Source of the DNA: CAIKMD01 sp963803265
GTDB lineage: Bacteria; Pseudomonadota; Alphaproteobacteria; ATCC43930; CGMCC-115725
Direction of reading: 5' to 3'
Length of the DNA stretch: 64,000 bases
NCBI GenBank assembly: GCA_963803265.1
Contig: CAWDLZ010000004.1
Coordinates: forward strand, 248,001-312,000
Made by a program: the position numbers and the translations under genes. Below, one piece after another: positions 45,034 through 53,592 of this stretch. The number at the start of each line of letters is the position of its first letter. The stretch's first letter is position 1. The notes beneath the pieces are model-generated. The model had not been told where the DNA came from, did not search any database, and saw only the letters and a program-made list of their open reading frames with translations.

Positions 45034-46719
45034 GTGATCGCCCGTCGCGAAATCGCTGCACCGGATGCCGTCATGGATTTGCTGATCTCCCTCATCGCTA
45101 AAGTCGACCGGCTCGACCCCGCCATTACTGCGCTGCTCGATCACTTCCGCGACGAGCGCGTGCCGCTGCACCTTTCCGTTGCCATCGTCGGCGCGGCGGC
45201 CGCGCTGCTCACGGCGCTCTTCGCCTGGGGCGCCGTCGCCTGGATGCGCATCCATCGCCTGCGCGGCGTGGTGCGATCTTGCGGCAGCGCGGCCACATTC
45301 CGGCGGAATTTCGCGCGGGTGGACCGCAGCCTATCGGCATCGATATTCGCCGACACTTGGGCCGAATACCGGCAATGCCTCAAGGAGAGCGAGGGCGGCG
45401 TCGTTTATCTGCGGCGGCCCGACGAATATCTCGGCCTCCATGCGATCGATAGTGGCGGGTTCCCGGCGCGATTTTTCGCGGCGGCGCATGGCTATTTCAT
45501 CGGCATCGGGCTGCTGCTTACCTTTGTCGGACTGGTGGCGGCGCTGAAATTCGCCGCCGCCGGCGTGTCGTCGCCCGATCTCGACGTGGCCAAGGAAGCG
45601 CTCGACGCACTGCTCGCCGCCGCCTCGTTCAAGTTCATGACCTCGATCGCCGGCCTCGGCAGCTCGCTGCTGCTCTCGGTCGCTGCCCGCAGCGCGACCT
45701 ATTTGGTCGAGAGCGCGGCGCAGGGCCTCGCCGGCGACCTCGAACGGGCGATGGCGCCGATTTTCACCGAAGGCCTCGCCTATGACCAGCTCTCTGCCAC
45801 CCGCGCGCAGCTTCACGAGCTTGAGAAGATCAGCGCGGCCTTGCCCGCCGCCGTGGCGCCGCGCGCCGACGCGGCCGGCAGCGACACCGCGCAACACGTG
45901 GCCTTGCAGCAGATTCTGACGGCCTTCCTCGCCGAGATGCGCGGCACCGCCGGCAACGAGATGACGCAGCTCGCGACCAAGCTCTCGGAGGTGGGCAACG
46001 CGATCGGCCAGATGCAGAGCCATGTCGGTCATTCGGGCCAGCACTTCGCGGACCAGCTTGGCCTCGCCGCCTCGCGCCTCCTGGCCGCGGCGACAACGCT
46101 CCAAGAAAGCGTCAACGGCCGGGCCGAACGGGCCGGCTCCCGAATCGATGCCTTGGCCGCGACCTTCGAGCGCGGCGAGGCCCTGTTCTCGGCCGCGGCG
46201 GAGAAGGCGGCGGCAGGTCTGCTCGGCGGCTTCGCAGAAGTCGATGCGAGCCTGCGGTCGCAGATCGGCGGCATGCGGGAGATCGTGGCCTCGCTCGAGC
46301 GCGCCGGGCAGGCGCTCGACACCAGTGCGACCGCCTGGACGCGGTGCGCGGAGCCGGTGGTGGCCTCGGTCGATGCATCGCGCCAGATCGCGGCCGAGCT
46401 GGGTCAGGTCGCCAACCGCGTCGGCACCGCTCAGCGCGACATGGCCGAGATGGCCAAGGCCGTCGCTCTGCTGTCCGAGCGGGTCGGCGCCGTCTGGGAC
46501 AGTTATCGCAGCCGCTTCGAGAAGGTCAACGACGAGCTGCAGGCGGTGTTCGAGCGCCTGCAAGGCGGCACCCGCGCTTTCGGCGACGAGGTCATGGATT
46601 TCATCGGCAAGCTCGACACCAGCCTTGCCAACGGCATGCAGGCATTCTCGCTCGGCACCGAGGAGCTGCGCGAGGTAGCGCAGATGCTGGTGATCGGCGG
46701 CGACGCCAAGGCCGCCTGA
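45034..46719 (+). CDS. zorA: ZorA-like motor protein of a Zorya-type anti-phage system
   Basis: A 561-residue MotA/ExbB-type membrane protein. Helices lie at about residues 44-71, 153-176 (YFIGIGLLLTFVGLVAALKF) and 200-224 (FKFMTSIAGLGSSLLLSVAA), the last two carrying the MotA/TolQ/ExbB signature. A cytoplasmic tail of over 300 residues is long, helical and Ala-rich (repeats such as MTQLATKLSEVGNAIGQMQS), as expected for the tail that links the ZorAB proton motor to its effectors. GTG at 45034 is used; ATG at 45073 (MDLLISLIAKVDRLDP) is also possible. One base separates it from the ZorB-type gene, and the ZorC-type gene follows, which fixes the identity. Confidence 0.85.
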   Translation: MIARREIAAPDAVMDLLISLIAKVDRLDPAITALLDHFRDERVPLHLSVAIVGAAAALLTALFAWGAVAWMRIHRLRGVVRSCGSAATFRRNFARVDRSLSASIFADTWAEYRQCLKESEGGVVYLRRPDEYLGLHAIDSGGFPARFFAAAHGYFIGIGLLLTFVGLVAALKFAAAGVSSPDLDVAKEALDALLAAASFKFMTSIAGLGSSLLLSVAARSATYLVESAAQGLAGDLERAMAPIFTEGLAYDQLSATRAQLHELEKISAALPAAVAPRADAAGSDTAQHVALQQILTAFLAEMRGTAGNEMTQLATKLSEVGNAIGQMQSHVGHSGQHFADQLGLAASRLLAAATTLQESVNGRAERAGSRIDALAATFERGEALFSAAAEKAAAGLLGGFAEVDASLRSQIGGMREIVASLERAGQALDTSATAWTRCAEPVVASVDASRQIAAELGQVANRVGTAQRDMAEMAKAVALLSERVGAVWDSYRSRFEKVNDELQAVFERLQGGTRAFGDEVMDFIGKLDTSLANGMQAFSLGTEELREVAQMLVIGGDAKAA

Positions 46720-46720
46720 G

Positions 46721-47515
46721 ATGCGCCGCGGCATGGCCATCGCCGGCAGGCGCGCGATCCGACATGGCCCCGATGGCGCCTCGGGCGGCGATTACTTCGC
46801 CTCGATGACCGATCTCATGCTCGGCCTCATCTTCATCTTCGTCATCATGCTGATGGTTCTCGCGCTGGACATGCGCCACGCGCAGCGTCAGCTGACCGAC
46901 ACGACGACCGAGCTCACCGAGGCGAATCTGGCGCGTCTCGACCTGCTCCGCGACGTGGCGAAGATCCTCGAGGGGAAGCTGCCGGTGACGATCGACGAGG
47001 CCAACGGCACGCTGCAGCTCGGCGGCGACATCCTGTTCCCCGCCGGCTCGGCCGAGACCTATCCCGAGGCGCTGCCGAAGCTGCGGCTTCTCGGCGAGGC
47101 GCTCGACCGGGTGCTGCCCTGCTATGCGGTCGCCGCCGAAGCACGGCCGGCGCCGTCCTGCAGCAACCGGCACCAGGGCCGGCTCGACGCCGTCTATATC
47201 GAGGGCCACACCGATACGACGCCCATTCACACGCCTCGTTTCCAAAGCAATTGGGATCTGTCGGCGGCGCGGGCGTCCGCGACATTTAGCCGGCTGGTCG
47301 AGGCTTTTCCCGGCCTCGGCACGCTGAAGAACGATCGAGCCGCCGCCCTCATCGGCGTCAGCGGCTATGGCGAGCACCGCCCAGTCAACGACAGCGGCAC
47401 CGCAGCAGGAATGGAGCGCAATCGCCGGATCGAGCTGCGCTTCATCATGGCGACGCCTAGCGCAAACGAGGTCGAGGGCGTGGTCCGGCAGATCGACGCC
47501 GAGAGGTCCCGCTGA
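46721..47515 (+). CDS. zorB: ZorB-like OmpA/MotB-domain stator protein
   Basis: A 264-residue protein: a short cytoplasmic head, one membrane helix at about residues 32-50 (LMLGLIFIFVIMLMVLAL) with the conserved Asp just before it (SMTDLM, Asp31), then a periplasmic OmpA-like peptidoglycan-binding domain with EGHTDTTPI (residue ~161) and NWDLSAARA (~177). This is the MotB/ZorB arrangement: the Asp conducts protons and the OmpA domain anchors the complex to the cell wall. It starts one base after the ZorA-type stop, and its stop overlaps the next start by one base, so the three genes form a single operon. Confidence 0.87.
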   Translation: MRRGMAIAGRRAIRHGPDGASGGDYFASMTDLMLGLIFIFVIMLMVLALDMRHAQRQLTDTTTELTEANLARLDLLRDVAKILEGKLPVTIDEANGTLQLGGDILFPAGSAETYPEALPKLRLLGEALDRVLPCYAVAAEARPAPSCSNRHQGRLDAVYIEGHTDTTPIHTPRFQSNWDLSAARASATFSRLVEAFPGLGTLKNDRAAALIGVSGYGEHRPVNDSGTAAGMERNRRIELRFIMATPSANEVEGVVRQIDAERSR

Positions 47516-48867
47516 TGCTCCGCGCTGCCGTCGCCGGCACGCGCGATGCCGGCTTCCCGCTGCGCTTTGCGCCCCCGCCGCTGAAGGCGCCGGAGATCGC
47601 CCGCCTAATGATGGAGCGCTACGGCGAGAGCGCTGGGCCGCGCAAATCTGGGAACGCGCTCCAGGCGCTGCTCCGCCGCTTGCGCCTCGTGCAATATCAC
47701 TGGGACAAGGTCGCCCCTGCCGACCGGCTCGACGTCGCTTGGGTGCTCTGGGAAGGCAGTACCCCGCCAGCCGAGCGCGAGGAATTTCTAAGAGACTTTC
47801 TACAATGGGTAGAGCAGCCGCGGCGCCGGCTGCAGGCGGCGCGGCTCGCCGCCTCATGGGCGGCTGCCTTCGATCCGGCGCTGAAGAGCATTCGTGTTGC
47901 CGGCGACTGGCTGGCGCGCCAGGCGACGTGGCTCCCCGATCCCTGGCCCAAGCTGGCCGGAGAATTTGATATCTTCTCCCCCGAGGACGGACCGGCAGCG
48001 TTGGCAGAAGCCTTCCTCGCCGGCGAGGAGACTGCGGCGTCGTTCTTTCAGCGCTTGAGGCTCCCCGCCCGCGCGGCCGCGGGCGGCCTGGCGCTGGAAG
48101 CCCTCGCTGCCGCGACGGCGAGCGTCGAGAGCCGGCTCGCGCGGGAGCTGCGGCTCGGCGCCCGGCTGTGCGATCTCTCGCTCCAGGGGACGTTATTCCG
48201 CCCCGACGCGGCGGGGGGGCCTCGCGCGAAGCATCGCGGCGGGCCGATCCGCCGCGCGCTCGCCGAGACGCTGCTGCTGTCCTGGCAGCGCGAGGCGCCG
48301 CCGCCCGAGGTCAAGACGCGGATCTTGGCTTTTCTCCTTCGCCATTACGGCGACGCCCGGGTGACGCGCGAGCGGTGGACGGAAATGCGTGCCGCTTCCG
48401 TTGCGATGATGTGCCGGTGGCTGACCGAGGAGACCATAGCTAGCTATTTCCGTCTCGCCGGTCAGGCCAAATCGGCCGACCGCGAGCGCCTCGCGGAACG
48501 CAAGGAATTCTGGACCTCCTGCCTCGGCCAGATCGACGAGGCCTGGCTGCTGGGCGGCCTACGCGTCAGCGCCGGCCTCGGCCCCGACCAGCCGGCACAT
48601 GGCAGCCTGGGCGGCTGCCGGCCGGATCAATCCGCGCTGCTCCTCCGCATCGGCGGGATGACCATCCTCGAATCGAGCCATGAAGCGAGCGAGCGGGTCT
48701 GGCTCCCCGGCAACAAGCTCGCCCCGCCGCTCTACCGCGGCGCGGACCAACCATACTGGCCAGCCGTTCTCGCGGGAGCCGCCGATTTCTCCTCCGCCTA
48801 TAGCCGCGAAGGCAACGACACTTGGCAGGAGCGGCTGGCGAGATTCATCGAACGGCACTGCGGATGA
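47515..48867 (+). CDS. zorC: ZorC-like EH-signature protein
   Basis: A 450-residue soluble, mostly helical protein. Near the C-terminus, RIGGMTILESSHEASERVW followed by KLAPPLYR carries the EH signature (Glu386, His389) that defines ZorC-type proteins, the DNA-associated effectors of type I Zorya. The N-terminal two thirds are helical and show no other domain I can name. The ATG overlaps the stop of the ZorB-type gene by one base. In known type I systems zorD (a large helicase/nuclease) follows; here a DUF4214 gene follows after a 510-base gap. Confidence 0.8.
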   Translation: MLRAAVAGTRDAGFPLRFAPPPLKAPEIARLMMERYGESAGPRKSGNALQALLRRLRLVQYHWDKVAPADRLDVAWVLWEGSTPPAEREEFLRDFLQWVEQPRRRLQAARLAASWAAAFDPALKSIRVAGDWLARQATWLPDPWPKLAGEFDIFSPEDGPAALAEAFLAGEETAASFFQRLRLPARAAAGGLALEALAAATASVESRLARELRLGARLCDLSLQGTLFRPDAAGGPRAKHRGGPIRRALAETLLLSWQREAPPPEVKTRILAFLLRHYGDARVTRERWTEMRAASVAMMCRWLTEETIASYFRLAGQAKSADRERLAERKEFWTSCLGQIDEAWLLGGLRVSAGLGPDQPAHGSLGGCRPDQSALLLRIGGMTILESSHEASERVWLPGNKLAPPLYRGADQPYWPAVLAGAADFSSAYSREGNDTWQERLARFIERHCG

Positions 48868-49380
48868 AACGTGGCAGCGGGGCTGGAGCGTGGTCCCTTC
48901 GACCGGGCAAAAATCCTCATTCGCGACGCAGGTCGATTTTCCTCGACTAATGCCGCGATGTCTACCGCGATGGCGGCCTGGACCGCTTGTTGCCGAGGCC
49001 CCTCATATCCGGAGGGGAAGTCAGTCAGCCCGGCTCGCCGCTAGATTAAGCGATCCACGAGATTGACAACTCAAGTAATTGTGGTTTACCCTCACCATAA
49101 CACTAGCTCTGGTGACGTAACGAATTATTAACCAATTCCCGACCTACTGCGAGAGCGATAGCGCGAGCCTTGCGGGAAGTGCCATGCCTAACACACTGCA
49201 TGAGGCGGACAATTTGTGCCGCCCCTCTGAGAACAGAGACGACAAATCGGTCGATCTTGTCGGTCTTGTCCTTCCGTTACTTCGCGAGCCGAACACAACG
49301 CGGGTGGCCCGGCGCAGCGGGGGCTACTGGCCACGCGGTTCGAGTCGGATCGAGATCAAACCCTGAGAGGAAATTGAAAA
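48868..49380. other. Spacer between the Zorya-like operon and the surface-protein locus
   Basis: Over 500 bases without a supported gene. An inverted repeat CCCCTC/GAGGGG at 48999-49017 has no T-run and is at best a weak terminator. TTGACA at 49063-49068 is a consensus -35 box, but the expected -10 position 17 bases on (TTACCC) is poor. The last 20 bases hold GAGAGGAAATTG, the ribosome site for the DUF4214 gene. No remnant of a helicase gene was seen. Confidence 0.5.
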
Positions 49381-52300
49381 ATGTCTCAAGCGCCAACCAC
49401 GGTTCTGCAAGAGATCAACGGCCTTTATGTCGCGCTTTACGGTCGCGCCGCCGACAGCGGGGGTCTCACTTATTGGATTGGCGCCCTTATGGCGCACGAC
49501 CCCGCGGTCACCTTGGCGGATACGCTTCCTTCGTCCAGCTATGCGATCAGCGCCGCCGATGCGACGTGGCTTGGCCAGCAGTTCGTGGCGGTCGCGTCCA
49601 GCTACTTCAACTCGCTATACAATAACCCCGGCACCCCACTCACGCCTACCCAGTTTGTCGAGGCGCTTTATCAGAACATCGGCGGCAATAGCGGCGACCC
49701 CACCGGTATTACGTACTGGTCTGGCCTGCTGACGGCAGCAGAGGGCGGATCGCCAACACAGGCGCAGATCCAGACCGCTGAAAGCGGGATCGTAGGGCTG
49801 TTCGTCCAGGAATTGCTCGGCATCAACCTCTATCCGGTCAGCGCCACCGACGCGACCGCTAACGCGGCGGCGTTGGGGCTCACCCTGTCGGATTACAATG
49901 CCGCAGTGGCGCGGCAGCAGGAATTTCAGAACAAAGTCACGGTCTCTGAGTTCTACGCCGATCTATCGCTCTTGCCGGGAGGCAGCGTCCTGGCGGTGAC
50001 ATCGACATCCGGTCCTGCGTTCACGGCGGCGCAGGATATCATCGCTGGCGTTACCAACAACGCCTCGACGGTCATTGCCGCGGAAGACGCCGTTGTCGCC
50101 GCGATAAATGCGCAGCCGCCGAGCCTCACTCCGATTCTGACGCTGTCGACAACTCCGGGCCAAACCTTTACGCTCACGACCGGTGTCGATGCCCCCGGGA
50201 TCGGCGTCTTTGCCGCTCCCACCGCTGGCCTCGGTCCCATCACCGGCAACAACAACCTGGTGGTCGGCACCTACAATGGTACCGGCGCTACCTACAATCC
50301 AGGCGATCAGATCATCGGTCCGGTTACGGGCACCGGCAACGCCCTGACGCTCTACGACTTGGTCGTTACCGCCACGCCATCAAATCCGACCAACATCGCC
50401 GGCATCACCGTCTCGAATATTCAAACCCTCAACATAGTCTCCGGCGAAGCGGTCACCGCCAATACGGCATCGAGCGTCGAGGGCTTCTCCGGCCTGACAG
50501 CGCTCAATGTCAGCAGCTCCGACAACGGTGCGGCGGTCGATACCATCACCGCCGGGGCTACCACCGCGATCCAGGTGACGGATGTTACGACGGCCGGCGT
50601 CATCGCGGATCTGACCGTTACCGGCGGCTCGACAATAACGATTTCCGAAGCCAACGGCGGTAACAGCAATTCCGGCCAGGCGATCGCGGTGAATAGCGGA
50701 ACGGGCACGATCGGCGTTTCGGTGACGCAGACGGAAACCTCTCCGAGCCACGACCAGTCGGTCTTTATCACCGACGCCAACTATGCCGCCGGCACGACTG
50801 CGGGCGTCATCACCTCGGTCACCCTCAATGGCCTAGACAACAGAAATGCCACTATCTACGACAGCGCCCTGGCGAATCTGATCATCAGCAACGTCGCGGC
50901 GGCCGGCGCCGCGGTCACGATTACCGAAGGCGCCTATGCGTCGCCAGCCACGACGTTGAATCTTACGGTCAGCAACGACCTGGCGCTCGCCGTCGTGGAT
51001 GCGGGTGGGACGTACACCACTCTTGCCATCACCGCCGGCGCTGCGAATTCCGCGATAGCCGGTTTTGCCAACATGACCAACGTCGCCACGGCGACCGTGG
51101 CCGGCTCAAGCGAGCTGATCGTTGGCACTTATGGTGGCGGTCTTTCGGAATTAGCTACAGATTTGGGCGGCCTTTCCGGCGTCACCAGCCTGACGATCAG
51201 CGGGGCGGCGGGACTGGCGGCCGACGTAAGTGGACTCAGCACTCTCTCGACCGTCACCTCGAGCTCCAGCGGCCTAAACCTACTCAAGCTGAGTGCTACG
51301 CAATCCTTCGCCGGCGGCACGGGCACGGGTACGGACGCGATCGTCGTCGGCGCACCGATCACGAAGTCAATCGTGGCCAACTCCGTCAGCGGCAACAACG
51401 AAATTATCTACAACGCGGGTGGCCCCGGCGGCGGGGGAATTCTCACCAGCGGTTTTGGCGTGCTCAGTCACTTTTCCACGTTGGGTCTGGGCGGCTCGTC
51501 GTCCGGTACCTTCGATCTGAGCACGATCGCCGGGATAACCGCTATCGACGTGGCGGGCGACGTGTCGGGCAGCGTGACCCTCGTCAATGCCAACCCGAGC
51601 GCCATGCCGATGGCAATCGACGTCACGACAACCGGAGCCATCGTCTATCAGGCGGCGGGCTCCGGCGGTTCGGCCAACAGCCTCGCCCTCACCCTTGGTT
51701 ACAGTCTAGCCAATCCGTATGTGGTTGCTGGCATTGAGACGGCCACGGCCGGCGCAATCACCGTGGATGCCCTCACTTTGGAAGATTCCGCGACCATCCC
51801 TGTCGGCTTCGGAACCCTGAGCGTCGTTACCAACAATACCGCTTCCGCCCAGACCGACGTCATCACCGCATTGGGCGACACCAAGCTGGACGCGCTGAAC
51901 GTCTCGGGTACGGCCGGACTGAGTATCCCTATTCTTGCCGGCGACACTGCCACCTCGTTGACGATCACGAATACCTACACCGGCACAGGGGCCAGCAACA
52001 TCGGCGGGACGGGCTTTACCGATAACTCGCTGAACTCATTAACCGTGGCGGGAACGAGCACAGCGGCGGAGACGGTTACTCTGACGGACGGTCTTCTCGG
52101 AGCGTTCACTCTCACCGATACCGGGGCGGGCGCCTTCACCTTCAATCCGAATTTCACCAACGCCACCACGCTGACCGTGAACGACAGCAGCGCGAAGGGA
52201 CTGACGATCGCCAACGACACGGACAACACCCTCACCGCGCTGACGTTGAACAACACCGGCACCGCAACCCTGACCGACGGGACGACGACCGGGGTGGACG

Positions 52301-53142
52301 GCACGGCGTTAGCGAACGTGTTCTTTACGGGGACCGGCGCCCAGACCGCCTTTCTCACCAACACGTACACGGGAACGTTGACGATCACCGACTCGGATAC
52401 CGGTGCGGTCGGGCTCACGCTCAACGACGGTGCCGCGGCTAACTTGACGGTCAACGATACCGGCGGCAACCTCACCATCGCGAGCGGCGCCACGACGTCG
52501 GGGGCCACCGTCACCCTCAGCAACACGGGAAGCGGTATGCTGACGGTTGGTGGGATGACTCTCACGGCGGCGGCGACGCTAGACCTCGCCGGTACGATCT
52601 CGGCGACGATTACGGACACCGCTACGGCCTTGACGGTTTCCGGTTCCTCCGACAATGCGGCCGTCAACTTGGCGCTCACCAGCACCGGGAATAATGACGC
52701 CGTGAGGTTGGGTAACGGCAACGACACCATCGCCGATACGTCGTCTGCCGCCGATGTTCTGACGGTCACGATCGGCACCGGCCTGAACACGATCACCCAC
52801 ACGGGTCATACCGGCGCCGATATATTGACCTTCGCGGCGGCCAACGCCGGCAGCACGACATCTTTCACTACTCTTGAAACCCCGCACACCGGCGACGAGA
52901 TCGTATGGGCGACCGCGGCTGTGAATGCCACCATCGCGCATGAGGGTGCCGTCGCTTCGATCGCCGCGGGGATTAGCGGCGCGACCCCCGGGTACGGCTA
53001 CAACGACTTCTACATCACCGCCACCAATACGACCTATATCTACGAGGTCACGGCATCGTCGGCCACAAACGAACTGGTTGCCATCCTCGGCACCACCCAC
53101 CTGATTAATACCGCGAGCACGACAGACGTGTTTCTGGCCTGA
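49381..53142 (+). CDS. Large DUF4214 beta-repeat surface/S-layer-like protein
   Basis: A 1253-residue protein. Residues 1-200 form a DUF4214 module with two typical units: INGLYVALYGRAADSGGLTY and FVEALYQNIGGNSGD. The remainder is low-complexity beta-repeat sequence rich in Thr, Ser, Ala, Gly, Asn and Asp (for example TLTVNDSSAKGLTIANDTDN), like S-layer proteins and beta-strand-repeat adhesins. No N-terminal signal peptide is present, and the C-terminus ends STTDVFLA, which fits the type I secretion signal (acidic residue followed by hydrophobic ones). DUF4214 is found in secreted and glycan-associated proteins. The gene is followed by a strong terminator and two TPR-glycosyltransferase genes, which suggests that its many Ser/Thr are glycosylated. 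Confidence 0.85.
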   Translation: MSQAPTTVLQEINGLYVALYGRAADSGGLTYWIGALMAHDPAVTLADTLPSSSYAISAADATWLGQQFVAVASSYFNSLYNNPGTPLTPTQFVEALYQNIGGNSGDPTGITYWSGLLTAAEGGSPTQAQIQTAESGIVGLFVQELLGINLYPVSATDATANAAALGLTLSDYNAAVARQQEFQNKVTVSEFYADLSLLPGGSVLAVTSTSGPAFTAAQDIIAGVTNNASTVIAAEDAVVAAINAQPPSLTPILTLSTTPGQTFTLTTGVDAPGIGVFAAPTAGLGPITGNNNLVVGTYNGTGATYNPGDQIIGPVTGTGNALTLYDLVVTATPSNPTNIAGITVSNIQTLNIVSGEAVTANTASSVEGFSGLTALNVSSSDNGAAVDTITAGATTAIQVTDVTTAGVIADLTVTGGSTITISEANGGNSNSGQAIAVNSGTGTIGVSVTQTETSPSHDQSVFITDANYAAGTTAGVITSVTLNGLDNRNATIYDSALANLIISNVAAAGAAVTITEGAYASPATTLNLTVSNDLALAVVDAGGTYTTLAITAGAANSAIAGFANMTNVATATVAGSSELIVGTYGGGLSELATDLGGLSGVTSLTISGAAGLAADVSGLSTLSTVTSSSSGLNLLKLSATQSFAGGTGTGTDAIVVGAPITKSIVANSVSGNNEIIYNAGGPGGGGILTSGFGVLSHFSTLGLGGSSSGTFDLSTIAGITAIDVAGDVSGSVTLVNANPSAMPMAIDVTTTGAIVYQAAGSGGSANSLALTLGYSLANPYVVAGIETATAGAITVDALTLEDSATIPVGFGTLSVVTNNTASAQTDVITALGDTKLDALNVSGTAGLSIPILAGDTATSLTITNTYTGTGASNIGGTGFTDNSLNSLTVAGTSTAAETVTLTDGLLGAFTLTDTGAGAFTFNPNFTNATTLTVNDSSAKGLTIANDTDNTLTALTLNNTGTATLTDGTTTGVDGTALANVFFTGTGAQTAFLTNTYTGTLTITDSDTGAVGLTLNDGAAANLTVNDTGGNLTIASGATTSGATVTLSNTGSGMLTVGGMTLTAAATLDLAGTISATITDTATALTVSGSSDNAAVNLALTSTGNNDAVRLGNGNDTIADTSSAADVLTVTIGTGLNTITHTGHTGADILTFAAANAGSTTSFTTLETPHTGDEIVWATAAVNATIAHEGAVASIAAGISGATPGYGYNDFYITATNTTYIYEVTASSATNELVAILGTTHLINTASTTDVFLA

Positions 53143-53164
53143 TATAGCCGGCACGAAAGCATTG

Positions 53165-53194
53165 GCCCCCGGCTTCGGCCGGGGGCTTTTTTTT
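53165..53194 (+). terminator. Rho-independent terminator after the DUF4214 gene
   Basis: The nine-base stem GCCCCCGGC (53165-53173) pairs perfectly with GCCGGGGGC (53178-53186) around a TTCG tetraloop, followed by eight T. It ends transcription of the DUF4214 gene, so the first GT41 gene needs its own promoter. Confidence 0.93.
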
Positions 53195-53259
53195 CGGGAG
53201 AGTCGTGCCGGGGGGTTCGTTATCGCAGCGGCCGACACGGCAGGCTGCGAGATCCGAGC

Positions 53260-53592
53260 GCGCGGCGAAGCGCCGAAGAGCTTCGGCGTCGAGCCGATTG
53301 GAGCGGCCTTCCACATTGTCACAGCAAGCCCGGATAGCTAGTCTCGCGCTCGGAGGCGGGGTTCACATGAGGAATGGTCGGTTGAGATGGCGGGCCAGGC
53401 ACTGACGCTGCCGCAAGCGCTCGACCGCGCGATTTCGGCCTATAAAGCGGGAAACTTCGTCGGGGCCGAAAAAATCTGCCAGCAAATAATATCCGTGAAA
53501 CAGGATTTCTTTCCCGCACTTCATCTTCTGGCCGCCATTCAGGCATCCATGGGCAAGAACGAGCTGGCGCTGGCGAGCTACGATCGCGCGCT
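53260..53592 (+). repeat. Direct repeat, copy 1 (orphan GT41 3' end, spacer and GT41 5' end)
   Basis: These 333 bases recur at 55750-56082 with only two differences (53463 and 53553 region). They contain the last 27 codons of a GT41 gene (GEAPKSFGVEPIGAAFHIV and the stop), the spacer, and the first 68 codons of the next GT41 gene. Upstream of copy 1 there is no GT41 gene, so bases 53260-53340 are an orphan 3' end left by a deletion or an unequal crossover. Confidence 0.93.

Noticed and set aside
48868..49066. Start of a ZorD-like gene after ZorC
   Set aside because: Frames here are short, lack helicase motifs and end within 200 bases.
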